This document shows, piece after piece, positions 53,455-64,000 of a stretch of 64,000 bases of DNA; positions within the stretch are counted from its first letter, which is position 1; each line of letters starts with the position of its first letter. The translations under genes were made by a program, and so were the position numbers. The stretch is from Undaria pinnatifida. Lineage: Eukaryota > Sar > Phaeophyceae > Laminariales > Alariaceae. The notes beneath the pieces are model-generated. The model saw only the letters and a program-made list of their open reading frames with translations. It made no database searches and was not told the DNA's origin. Location of the stretch: NCBI GenBank assembly GCA_012845835.1, contig JABAKD010000014.1:5987396-6051395 (forward strand). Direction: 5' to 3'.

Positions 53455-53717
53455 CCACTCCGTGACGAGCTTACATCATGCTGTTGTTTGGAACATGGAA
53501 CAAGCAGTACCGGGGTACCATGTACGTTTTACGGTGACTGCTGCTGCTCTTACGGTGAGCACCAATCAAACCAGTGACGGTGCTTCTAAGCGAAGGCAAA
53601 CGTAGGCTAATCCTAATTGATTTACCACACCCGCCGGTCCTTCGCCTCGTGCACGCCACTGTATGGAAACAATTTGTAAGAAGTTTGGGTGAGGCGACGA
53701 CCCCAGTCCTGTAACCG

Positions 53718-53972
53718 ATGCAGAGTATAAGAAGCAATGGAAGTATGGGTAGGCCCACCGGCTGGGGGATGAGGCCTCATCTAATCCAATACTTACTTCA
53801 AATGATCGGTGAAACCGCAGAAGAATACTACAGTAAAATCGGGTTTCGAGAAAATGAGACATCGATGGTACGGAGGTGGCTCCATGATTTGGAACCGGTG
53901 AATTACTTGGAGAATCTAGGCCACATCGATCATTGTGCATGTTTCCCACGAACCCAAAGCCAGAGAACATAG
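53718..53972 (+). other. 84-codon frame over the duplicated segment
   Basis: Contains MRPHLIQYLLQMIGETAEEY and NETSMVRRWLHDLEPVNYL, protein-like in composition. The part from about 53830 is duplicated at 42109-42252, and the part before it (TGAGGCCTCATCTAATCCAA to AACCGCAGAA) at 54417-54468. Two adjacent pieces each recur elsewhere, so the frame belongs to a repeat or a processed sequence. No family recognised. Confidence 0.3.
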
Positions 53973-54299
53973 GTTGAATGAGAAATACTGACCATTCCAC
54001 CCACCCAGCTTATGCATGCAGTAGTTTCTTGTTTTACAACCTTTGCGGACAAGAGAAGTCTGCGAGCGCCTTGCCACACTCAGCCCCGTGCGGAAGCAAC
54101 CAGTGATGTCTTCAAATGGATCCGAGATTGGAACAAAGCTGTTGGTTCCGGCCTATTTGAGCCTATCTGAGGCACAGTACCGGAGCCACAATCATTGTCT
54201 TCAACCCCCGCCCAACGGGCAAGGACAAGAGGAAGCAGAAACCATTTCGGATCACCCTAGACATCCTGCGTGCTGAGTAGCTTCTGCGCCGTGTTTTAT

Positions 54300-54347
54300 T
54301 TTATTATATTTTTTTTCATTTTTTTTTTTTTTTTTTTTTTTTTTTCC
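54300..54347. repeat. T-rich run
   Basis: TTTTATTATATTTTTTTTCA followed by about 29 T. Possibly the tail of a minus-strand retroposon. Confidence 0.8.
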
Positions 54348-54489
54348 AGGATTACAGCCGCGCTGAGCGCTCAGCGCGGAGGTACATTCCGGGCAAGACC
54401 CTCCTGCTTCGGGGCAGGAGGCCTCATCTAATCCAATACTTACTTCAAATGATCGGTGAAACCGCAGAATAATACTACAATACAGTATT

Positions 54490-54750
54490 CATCAATTTTT
54501 TAGAAGCTTGAGAAAAAAAAAATGACCTCTCTTACACCCAAAAACTGATTTGATCCCGGATCGAACATAAAACGCTGTTACGTTACCGGTATACAACGAA
54601 AATAATGAAGATAAAAAAAACAAAAAATGGCCGTTTTTTTGTTCCAACGATTTTGGGTTAATTAAGGAGCCACGTCATTCAGAAAACACTCCAGCTAAGC
54701 CAAAAAGGTGGCACACCTTAATTTCATGCCTGTATTATCGTACCACGTGT
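54490..54750 (+). mobile_element. MITE, 5'-decayed (ACGCGTGCTACGATAG family)
   Basis: CCCAAAAACTGATTTG, GGTATACAACGAAAATAAT, ACGATTTTGGGTTAATTAAG and TATCGTACCACGTGTG follow the family order. The left end is not recognisable. Confidence 0.6.
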
Positions 54751-55009
54751 GTGTCCAAAGGTGGACAACCGACAACAAGCATAGTTCAAAGATCCGTGCA
54801 AGTACAGAGAGGTCTTACAGCACGTTTTCGCAAATAATACTTCCTTCCTGAATTTTGACGGGGCTCCTGAAGAATGAGCCCCCCAGCCTAAAAATACAAT
54901 CGTCGGGGGGAAGGCAATTATTATTATTGTTTTTTGCTAGCAATATTATTCGTATTTTTTTTCACCTTTCTTTGTACATAGTGTAGGCAGCATGACACGT
55001 GTCTGCCAG

Positions 55010-55269
55010 GCGCATGTGGTACGATGGAGGTGCGCGCCACATTTTCTCTGGGGACTTCTTGTTTTTAGAAGCCGCGAAGACCTCTCCAAAAAAAACTGAT
55101 TCGGAGAAAAACAAATACTGATATCGGATGAAAAGCCCCACGATCTAGGTTTGCAACAAAAATTACATACAGAAAATAACCAAATTCGGACGATTTTGGG
55201 TTAAGGAGCCCCGTCTTATTTCAGAAGCCACTTCAGACGAAAAGTGCTACCTCTATCGTAGCACGTGCC
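55010..55269 (+). mobile_element. MITE (ACGCGTGCTACGATAG family)
   Basis: GCGCATGTGGTACGATGGAG at the left and CTATCGTAGCACGTGCC at the right, with the CGACGATTTTGGGTTAAGGA-type core near 55188. Confidence 0.72.
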
Positions 55270-55687
55270 GACAAAGGGGAGGAGTTCGCCCCCATGGCGG
55301 TAGGGGAAAGAGGTACCGATCTTTGAGGCAGGGGGGGGGGGTCCCGGGACCCACCTCCTGCGGCAAGGGGGGCAGTCGCCTTCTCGTATTGCCAAGGGGG
55401 GGGAATCCCCCACTGTTGAGATATATACGGCCTCGAAAGGCATGTAATTATCCGAACTTGAGATCATTTGGATGGGTTTCATATGATAAGGTTGGCTTTT
55501 TATATTCGGGAAAGTTATGAAATAGATCGAAGCACGTGCCTCCGATCTCAGAAGCTATCCGGGGCTCTGGTGGAATCGAATAACGCTATATCTCTACGAA
55601 GGCAAAGAAAGTGAGTACTCTCGGAGGACCTGCCCAATTGGCAAACCTGCAGGGGGCACTCTGTGTCCCCATCTATAACCTTACATA

Positions 55688-55775
55688 TGGTGTCGTCGGC
55701 AGGACACGAACCTGCGCGTGAAATCACAATGAATGGGTTTCCAATCCATCCCCTTAACCACTCGGGCACGTCCCG
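55688..55775 (-). tRNA. tRNA-Ser(GGA)-like sequence, degenerate acceptor stem
   Basis: On the minus strand: TG, D arm CCCGAGTGGTTAAGGG, then an anticodon arm of 17 bases with loop TTGGAAA (anticodon GGA, one mismatch at the closing pair). A long variable arm with a GTG/CAC stem follows, as in class II tRNAs, then T arm GCAGG TTCGTGT CCTGC. The 3' side CGACGAC-A-CCA does not pair with the 5' side CGGGACG. A genomic CCA is unusual for a nuclear tRNA gene and suggests a reverse-transcribed tRNA or a SINE head; a pseudogene is most likely. Confidence 0.55.
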
Positions 55776-55840
55776 ACTTGTTGTGCCAAGGGGGTGTGTG
55801 CTCTCCCGTCGCCCCTCCCACCCGGTGGCATAGGAGGGGG

Positions 55841-56280
55841 GACGCGTGCTATAGCAGAGGTGCACCACTTTTTTCGGAGGTTTCCCTCAATTTGAGAGCC
55901 CCCAAATCCCTTCCTATACTAACTTCGAGTTGAATTGTCCCCAAAAAGGGGTTCCAGTGGTGAAGGGATTAAGACTTCTCCCAAAAACTGATATGGAGAA
56001 AAATCAAAACAGCTCGTAGATGTACCGGATGAAAAATACCCCACGGCCTAGGTACACAACAAGAATAATCATACAAAACAAAAAAAGGCCTATTTATTTA
56101 TTTTCCGACGATTTTGGGTTAAGAAGCCCCGTCTTTCAGAAATCATTTCGCACGAAAAAAGTGCTGCACCTTAACGCCTGAAACGTTACAACGGGAAACC
56201 CTTTTTGGGGACAAATTTACTTGAAGTTAGTTTGGGGAGGAATTTTGTGGCTCTAAAGGTCTATCATCGTAGCACGCGTC
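55841..56280 (+). mobile_element. MITE with a second inverted repeat inside
   Basis: GACGCGTGCTATAGCAGAGG and TATCATCGTAGCACGCGTC form the outer ends. An inner inverted pair of about 36 bp (around ATTGTCCCCAAAAAGGGGTT at 55935-55955 and CCCTTTTTGGGGACAAATT at 56199-56217) lies symmetrically inside. The element is about 440 bp, longer than its relatives (260-310). Confidence 0.75.
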
Positions 56281-56699
56281 GGGGGGTGCCATACGTAGAA
56301 GCCTCCGGGGGGCACAGGATTATCAGTGTTGGGAAGCTCTTTCCTCACGGGTTATGGTGTCTTTCATTCATCTCTCCGCTGGCGCACAGCTTAGACAATA
56401 AGCGAACAGAGGAAGGTAATATATCATACTTTCTTTAGTGGAATCGAGACCATACGTGGGGTTTCCGGCTTGGAGCGTCTCTGATGGTGTTTCCGGCGTG
56501 GAACTTTTACCTCGTATTGCTGTGCCGCTTACGTTCTCTGGCCATGAATAATGGCCTTGACGCGGTGTTCTCGATAGTTTGTCATCGGGTGGTTATGATA
56601 CGGTTTCACATAACCTATGACACATGGTTTCACATCAAATCTATAGCCGATGCATCTACTACGTACACCGCACTCCATATATAATAACATATATTATAG

Positions 56700-57990
56700 A
56701 AAATGAAAATACACTCCAGCTGTGAGATCGAAGATTTCGTCGAAACTCATCTTTGCAAGCTGTGTGTGATACTCCGATCGCGCGCATTACGAGTTGTGTG
56801 TCCTCATTAAGGATATATGTCGGCGACTCCCCTTACAACTACAGTGTAGCTATCAGGGTCAACAGGGTGATTTTAGTCAGTCTGTGCGCGGAAACTATAA
56901 AACCCGTTTCTGAGGGGGACAAAATCTGACAGCTGTGGAGGGAAATGTATCCTTTTATCAATTGAATCTTGTAAGTCGAATAACCGGTGAGGGGGGGCGG
57001 CGGAGTTTTGAAGGACGTGGGGGCCTGGTTTTGATCAAAAGCGAGCGGGTTTGGAGGGGCGGGGGGGGAGGGGGGAAAGGGGGGGCAATTTGTGCATGTG
57101 AGCTAAAAATCGTTTCAAGGGGATAAATCTGACGGTTTTGGCACCAGTTTATTATTGGGGGGGAGGGGGGGGTTTGGGGCGGGGGTGGGGCGTGTGGGGC
57201 AGCTCAATATGTGCGTGGAAACTATACATTATTTTGAGGGGATAAATGTGACGGTTTCGGAAATAATGCATCAGTTTATCATGCATATCCTGGGGTAAGT
57301 CGTACAATCAGCGAGTAGAGAGAGGGTGGAGTGTTCGAGGGGGTGGGGTTGGGATGGGTTGGGGGCGGGGGGGCGGGGGGGGGGAGGTGGGGGGGGGGGG
57401 GGGGGGGGGGGGAGGGGGCGGGGGCCGGGGGGGGGGGGGGGGGGAGGGGGCGGGGGGGGGGCGGGGGGGGGGAGGAAGGGCTTTAGGTGAGGGGTTTGTT
57501 ATACGTGTGGTGCTAGGTCTAGGCGATGGTGCGGGTGATGGGGAAGAAGGGGGCGTTCGGGGCGGGGGGGGGGGGGGGAAGCAGCGGCATGGATGGCTCT
57601 CGAAAGATAATGAGGTGATATCCTGTGCGTGAAGTGTTTATTAATCTGGCGGATTTCGATATTTGGTGGGGAGTTTGAGTAAGGAAGAGCGAGAGGGGGG
57701 GGGAGATTTTTAGCAGGTTTAGATCACAAATAATATTCAAATACACTTCGGCTGTGAGATCAAAGATATGTAGGGGCTTGTTATACGCGTGGTGCTAGGT
57801 CTAGGCGATCGTGCGGGTGGTTGGAAAAGAGGGGGCGTTGAAGGGGGGGGGGGGTGGGGGGAAAAAGAATTGAAAACTACGTCATGGATGGTCAGAAAGA
57901 TAATGACGTGATATCAACTGCGTATAGGGGTTTATTACTCTGGCCGATTTCGATTGTGAGTGGGGCGTTTGGACAAACTAGTATCATACA
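56700..57990 (+). mobile_element. CACTCCAGCTGTGAGATC family, long copy with G-tracts
   Basis: Starts AAAATGAAAATACACTCCAG at 56700, next to an AT-rich TATATTATA. The same blocks as 36650-38470 follow in the opposite direction, including GATTTCGATATTTGGTGGGG and CTTCGGCTGTGAGATCAAAG near 57740. G homopolymers dominate 57060-57480. No transposase frame. Confidence 0.72.
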
Positions 57991-57994
57991 CATA

Positions 57995-58630
57995 GATAGA
58001 CAAGGTTATCGGCGTGCTAGTAGAATTTCAAGAATTGGTGTGTAATATTGCAGGAGGTGCACATCTAACAAGTGTTGATAGCCCACTCGTGTCTTGCTCC
58101 GCCTTCGGCTGTGCCGGCGGCGTCTACCCGGGGTCATGATGCCAGTTTGGCGATTCGGAGGGCTCAGGTTCGGGTGGTGCACATGGATGGGCATGGGATC
58201 AGGGTACACCAAGTGGGAGAAAAACAAAGTACGAGCAAAATACAGAACAATACGCAATAAAAGAACAGCATAATACGTGCGAATGCGTCAAATACACAAC
58301 TATTATTATTACTGTACATGTTGCCCATATTGCTATGAATATATCATATGTCTATACTTATGCGAAGCATACTGTATTGTGCGTCCGTATCGTAGACACG
58401 AATATCGAAGCACAAATGACTAATTTTTCGGTGTATAGTCTAGACTATATAGGAAGGCGCGTTCTTTTTGCGTTCGACCCCATGGCCTCGCACCCACCAG
58501 GTATCATATACCACTTGATGCCACCCAATGATACGCTGCGCCCACCGGCAGGGCTGAGAGCGGAGGCAACACGGGTCATCCTTGGGCGTCCTTTACACGG
58601 CCTGGTGCGCGGCAATACAATGCAATTCTG
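57995..58630. other. no gene recognised
   Basis: A plus-strand frame of 114 codons at 58335-58679 runs into the MITE at 58631, which makes it unlikely to be a real gene; no domain was recognised. Confidence 0.4.
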
Positions 58631-58880
58631 CGCACGCCATGACAGAGGTATACCTTTTTTTGGCGAAAATGGTTTCTGAATGAAGGGGCTCCTTAACCCA
58701 AAATCGTCGGAAGTAGGCCATGGTTTTGCACGATTCTCGTCGTGTACACCTAGGTCATGGTATGTTTCATCCGGTAGCAGTTGTGTTTTTCTCCAAATCA
58801 GTTTTTGGGAGAGGTCTTGAGCTCCCAAGTTGAGGAAACCTCAGAAAAGAAGCGGTGCATTTTTATCGTAGCAAGCGTCA
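58631..58880 (-). mobile_element. MITE (ACGCGTGCTACGATAG family)
   Basis: CATGACAGAGGTATACC at one end and TTTTATCGTAGCAAGCGTC at the other. The interior has GGGGCTCCTTAACCC, CAAAATCGTCGGAAG and TTGAGGAAACCTCAGAAAA. Confidence 0.7.
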
Positions 58881-61800
58881 TAGGGATAATATTCACAAGC
58901 CGGGTATTTCCAGTGTTGCCGTTGCTACTCGGCAGATCTTTTTTCCCGTATGGAGTCATATAAGCTCTGCATATAGCAAGATATGTTTATACCCGATCGG
59001 GATTCGATTTTTCCGGCAAGTTGTGTCAATATATATATATTGCACCACTGTTGGTTGTGCTGGGAGTACGATACGTTTCCACTGATTAAATGTGATACCA
59101 GGCACACGGTAAGAAGAGATAAAGAAAAGTAGGTTGCTGCCACCCTCTCCCCCTTCTTTCTGAGCGGCCCATGGAGGCGGCACCGGGGAATCTGCTAACA
59201 TCGGCGGGAAGGAATAGCCTGCCAACACAAAAAACGCCTGCAGAACCTACTTTGGAGAACCAGATTTCAATTGAATGCACGAGGTACGCGCTGTGATCGC
59301 GCCGGGTCTCTCAGGGAGAGAAGGGAGACCGCAAGCGGGACCGCGCGCAGCGCAGACACCAGACAACCGACACCACAGCCGGCTCCTCAGCACCATGCTG
59401 GTGTGGCGGTTATGTACGCTTTGGTATGTCTAATTGCGGCTCTCCTAGCCTACGACCACCAGGCTCGTTTCCGTGGACCAGGTCCCGAGCTAAGGCGCCT
59501 CCCTGTAGCAGCGGTTGTAATGTTACTAATATAGTTTCGTTTCTTGGAGCCTGCCATCTGTCGATGCGACGAGGTGGGTAGTAATGGCGGAGGCAGCGGT
59601 GGGGGCATTGGAAGCAGCAGCGGCGGAGATCGTGACGGCGCAGGTAGCGATGGAAGTAGCGGTGGAGGCAGCGGTGATGGATCCGCTCGGGAGAGCGAAC
59701 CACAACAAAGTGCAACTTCATCTACTTGTACAGCATCGAACCAGGGCAGCGTCGATTCATCGACATCACGAGCACTGTTCTGTCAAAGCCGGCAGAAAGC
59801 ACGTCAAGGGGGCAAGCAAGCGGGTGGGGTAGTTTCCGTACAGCCCTCTACCTACGCTACACAAGGCCGGATGTAGGTGGTTCTATCGTGGACTTCTGTT
59901 CGTTACCTCCTTCTGTACGGACGAAATCTTATATCTGGTACCATGGTGAATCAGTACAGGACACCAGATAAGAAGCATACATACCTGGTACCGGCGGTAA
60001 CACTACTTCTTATACTGTCGGATTTGTCAGTCGAAAACGACCGTTTTCGACTGAAGCCCAAATCGGGCTTTCTTACACAGTCTAAAAAGGGCTTTTTTGA
60101 CTCAACTTTTTTCGACTGATTTTTCCGACTGGGGGATCCAGTCGAAAAACTCGACCTTTTCGACTGGATCTGTCAGTCGAAAAACTCAGTCGAAAACGTT
60201 TCACACCTTTTTTTCAACCCATCGCATCGCTCATCCCACCACCAAACCCACACCCACACGCCCACACACCCATACCAGGTACCACACAGCAGTATCATAC
60301 AACAGCGCCGACGCTGCCTTGGCTATCACTGCTGTTGATTCTCGCCGCAAGTCGGCGTGGCGCACTCCTAGCTCCGCTCGCCAGTAGCATGTATCACACG
60401 ACAGCAGTAGCGCGCGTTATCGATGCCATTTTGCCAACAAAGGCTACGCCTGCTGTAGCTTTGGCGGCTCTCGGCTGAGTGAAACGTGACGAACGTAGCT
60501 TTGGCGGCTTCCGGCCAAGCCCAACGCCACCAACCCGCCTGGACGAGGGTTTGTCGCGCGCGAAGCACGCGTTGCTCGCGAAGAACGCGCCAAGCACAGA
60601 GCTGCCAACCGAGTTTCGACTGCCATACTGCCATACAGCGTACTCTCTCACACCAACCGCCTCTAGGAAAAGCACAAAAACTATGAAATCGACTCGATTG
60701 AATTGACGACAAGGAAGAATTTGTATTTTGCCTTTGAAGTTGTATCATATTATTGCGCACCCCCCGCTCGGAGCACGGGGGGCGAAGAGGGGGGCAGGCC
60801 CCCGGGGCTGCTCCAACAGCAGCCCCACGCTATCGTCCGTAACCCTGGGTCAAGTTCCATTCCAACTGGCAATGTCGAGCTTTCGACGCCAGCCTTCACC
60901 TGAAAAACTCGAAACATAAACACATAGGGTATTTTGCTGCACTCTGTGGTACTCAGCACAAGCACATACGCGACAAATCTCACGCAAATATGGTGTACTA
61001 GAGAAGTAGCCATAATACATAATATATACATGACGCCGGTATACATATGTACTCCGCGGCCAAGCCGCACTATTACACACAACTCTCTCTCCTGCAGTTT
61101 CAGATTGCGCTAATACCGAGCTCAGTGTGGGACCAAACCTCTGCGCCTGCTTATTAGCACCTGTCATCACACAACATCTGCACAACATAGTGCAAATTCC
61201 ATACTAGGAAGAATGGACGCACCTCCAGCGTGGAGACATGCGTGCATGTTCACGAAGCACGGTAAGCAAACCGACATCGCACGAACGCCTGCATTGCACA
61301 ATGCAGCTTCCCCACGGAAAAAAAGGCGCACCTCCAGCTTGGAGACGTGCGCGCGCCACTCGGATGACACAAACAGGGACCCTGAGCACCACACAAAGAA
61401 ACATCCAAACGCGCAACCCACGACACCCGGGGGGCTGCATACCGCTCCCTAGATACGTGTAGCTAACAGCAACGAACACTCTCCCGCGTTGCTGCGACCG
61501 CCTCATTCCCCTTCCACTGACTCCCTCAAAAGCACGGGCGGGTGGGTGGGAAATCAGCCAGTCTACCACACCTTGAACTTGTCTGGCTGACGATGCTTCT
61601 CTCTTCTCTGCGTGCTTCGCTTGCTAGTCAGCAACCAGACAGACTGATCCAAGGTCCCCTTTGCTGGAACAGGACAAGTACAAGTAACCACCCGCGTAGA
61701 TCTCATTGATCAACGTGCGATAACCCCAAACTTCTTCCGTACATACAAAACCCTTGTTTTCTCGTGCCTCGATAATAATGCACGCTTTGTATTTTGCTTT

Positions 61801-62220
61801 TTTCGAAGTTGTATCATATTCTTGCGCACCCCCCTCTCGGAGCAGGGGGGGCGGAGAGAGGAGCAGCCCCCCGGGGCTGCTCCAACAGCAGCCTCTCGCT
61901 ATCGTCCGTAACCCTGAGTCAAGTTCCATTGCAACTGGCAATGTCGAGCTTTCGACGCCAGCCTCCAACAATGATAGTTGGCTCAGCTTACGGGCGCATT
62001 GAGTCCCTCGCCTACCCATTTGCTGTACCCAAGAATGCGCGCGCCTAGACCCAATTTCTCATTTCTATCCGCCTGGCACAAATAAGAAGGTTGCGTACTA
62101 GCTGAAGTAGTTACGTCGACTTTCATCCCTCCAGCTTTGGAATGGGGTTAACTTGCCCGCACTCTTTACCCTGCCCCGGCTGGATCCCGTTACCCATCCC
62201 CTCCTGGGCCATTAAATTTG

Positions 62221-63238
62221 CTACCCGGCTGGCACCCTTCCCGTGGCTACGAACGTACGCGTTATAGGCATCAGACGCCCACCGGCCCTCCTGTTGCAAC
62301 GTCTTGACAAGTGCGTTGCGCCCCCAATCCTAAGGAAGTGCAGCGCGTACTCATCCCCCCGCACGCCCGCCAACGCAACCACTTCTCGTTGTTGCTTCGT
62401 CCACATGGACCATCTGCCACCATTGCTGCCATACGCCACAAGAGGAGCCGACTAGGGCAAAAACAAATAACAAGGCATAAACTCGAGCATAAGATCGACA
62501 GCACCGCCACCAGTCCCCACGGGACTCGGTGAACCCGCCCGAACGCGCGAAATCACTGCCCTTTTGCGCAACTGGTCGCCCTTAGACCCACGAAATCGAA
62601 CCTCGACGCGGTCGGCTCTCGACCATTGCGCCACCCCCAACTGTACCCGACCGCGAAAGGAAGCCACGCCTGCCCGCCGTAAACAATACGTTTCGTCCGG
62701 GTTTCCGCGAACATTTCGGATGCGCGGGTCAAAAAACAAAACGACGCACACAACGCAAGCCACAACACGCGCCCCCGGTTACGCCAAGCAGAGATCGAAA
62801 GTTCGCCAGCAAGCAACATAGCCCACGACACGAGCCGATGCACGGTCGCCTGACTACCCACTTAGGCATGCGAGCGCGCCGCACCTTTGAGGGCGCTCGA
62901 GAGAGACGGGGCGAGTTGTGTAGAGCTCGAAACCGCGTGAAATGCGATGAAAAAACTTGATGGCCGACAGATGGCTTTCGATGGTCGCCGACCGCAGTTT
63001 TTTTGGTCGCAAACGCGTATGCTACGTATTCGAATAAATGCCACACGTTGGTCATATCGTCAATGCCGCGATCAAGAAAGACGGGAACACCATAACGTAC
63101 GCGAAAGTCTACCCATGCTCCATAATTCCCCAAATAAGCTCGTTCAGTCGAGGCCGCAACGGCGTGTCGCATGTGTCCGAGGCCACCACCGAAGTACATG
63201 GAGAAATGCCGATGGTCCCCAGTTCCCGAACCTGCCAC
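62221..63238 (-). pseudogene. tyrosine recombinase of DIRS-like element, copy 2
   Basis: 63238-62729 is an open frame of 169 codons starting at the core-binding region (STERAYLGNYGAWVDFRVRY) and including the DDMTNVWHLFEYVAYAFA stretch deleted from copy 1. 62861-62553 has the catalytic arginine in FLTRASEMFAET. 62439-62221 has ALHFLRIGGATHL but loses frame before the tyrosine, because of a deletion near 62303. Not functional. Confidence 0.8.
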
Positions 63239-64000
63239 GGAATGTTGGGACGGACGGCGCGCAAATTATCAAGAACGGAGCCGCGATCCCAGCGAGAGAT
63301 ACCGTCGGCGGCAGCGTTGTGGATACCACGCACATGCATTGCCTCAAAATGCCATCCTGATGACACTTCGAGAACGCCGAGGAGACGCGTGAGGGCACCG
63401 AAACGCGGTTCTAGCCCCCCGTGACACCGCCGCACCCCATGCACGGCGGCCTCGTTGTCTTCCCGCAACAAAACACAAGCTCCCGTCGCTGACGGTCAAT
63501 AGGCACACGAAGACATTAGGACAAATGCCGCCCAAACGTCCAAGCGCGTTGATGGATAAGTCGTCCACGCCGCGGACGGACTTACTCGAGCCGTAAAACC
63601 GTGACTGTTCCTGGGCTGTGAGATCATAGCGCCAGTAAACACCGGTTTCGAGACAATATCCCCCGACAGCGGTTTTTGACGCGTCCGAGAAAAACGTAGG
63701 TTGTGCCGGGCGCTCCAGCATATGATACATCGGCGCCGACAGCACCCCGCCGCGCGCGTCGACACTTTTGTCAACAAACCACCGCCAGAACTCGAGATCC
63801 GCGTGGACCTCGGGCCCAAGGGCAACACGCCGCCCCGGATTGGCCATTCGGCCAGCGAAGTGATCACCGGCAGCGATGCGCGGCATCCCAACCGAAGCCA
63901 ACAAACGATGCACGGATAAAGACCCGGGACGAACGGCAAAAGAGATGTGCATCAGGAAACCCGCCAGCTGCGACACCTGCTTCCCTGAAGCATAGGTGCG
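63109..64000 (-). pseudogene. RT/RNase H of DIRS-like element, copy 2, partial
   Basis: 63976-63344 covers KQVSQLAGFLMHISFA through RNase H (FFSDASKTAVGGYCLETGVY); a frameshift near 63470 moves the rest to 63471-63109 (LLREDNEAAVHGVRRC, HNAAADGISRWD). Compared with copy 1, GRY is the intact GGY. Sequence upstream lies outside the window. The last 130 bp overlap the recombinase frame. Confidence 0.8.

Larger units (their letters stand above)
59157..64000 (-). mobile_element. DIRS-like tyrosine-recombinase retroelement (copy 2, runs off the window)
   Basis: Aligns with 1-4850 at an offset of about 59,150 that drifts through small indels. The match starts at TTCTGAGCGGCCCATGGAGG; sequence to the left (59100-59156) is unrelated to anything visible. 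It retains about 75 bp of the recombinase lost in copy 1, but lacks about 20 bp near 62303. The direct repeat pair is at about 60720-60894 and 61787-61960. Confidence 0.78.

Noticed and set aside
58335-58679. 114-codon plus-strand frame
   Set aside because: Its end lies inside a MITE, and no recognisable domain was seen.

Overview
This is eukaryotic nuclear DNA from a repeat-dense genome. It holds one clearly recognisable host gene, a germin-like (cupin) secreted protein on the minus strand at 8036-24182. The gene has four short exons (231 codons in all) joined by phase-0 GT-AG introns of about 9.4, 1.1 and 4.9 kb, and the introns are filled with transposon debris. DIRS-like and Ty3/gypsy elements, spherulin/germin-type cupins and roughly balanced base composition would suit a multicellular stramenopile such as a brown alga. 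That is an inference; no marker gene in the window fixes the organism.

Layout. 1-5129 and 59157-64000 are two direct copies (about 95% identical by eye) of a decayed DIRS-like retroelement with overlapping RT/RNase H and tyrosine-recombinase frames. 5130-5600 is a foldback repeat. 8036-24182 is the cupin gene; its introns carry a tRNA-headed SINE family, a MITE family with ACGCGTGCTACGATAG-type ends, a larger element family with CACTCCAGCTGTGAGATC ends, a PIF1-like helicase fragment and a 980-bp inverted-repeat element. 24780-27636 is a dispersed repeat split by CAG/GCA-rich DNA. 27637-36437 is a young, almost intact Ty3/gypsy LTR retrotransposon on the minus strand, with 488-bp LTRs differing at about two sites and a 4-bp CCTA target duplication. 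36650-40200 holds C-tract-rich copies of the CACTCCAGC family. 40255-41922 is a foldback element with arms of about 370 bp. 43490-52480 is a 9-kb complex satellite built from short hairpins. 53000-59150 is more MITEs, a tRNA-Ser-like sequence and another CACTCCAGC-family element.

Three observations stand out. (1) The gypsy element has gag and pol in the same frame, separated only by one TGA. The codon after it is CGG, and an 8-bp stem-loop starts five bases later: the layout of UGA-CGG readthrough signals. (2) Each LTR of that element carries, just inside its 3' end, a 70-nt sequence that folds as a tRNA cloverleaf with near-perfect stems but altered loops. (3) The 9-kb satellite is an array of hairpins around a TTGATATA core, whose arms switch between GCGG/CCGC and GCTG/CAGC while staying complementary.

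All coordinates, splice sites and repeat matches were read by eye. Family names rest on motif recognition, not on a database search.
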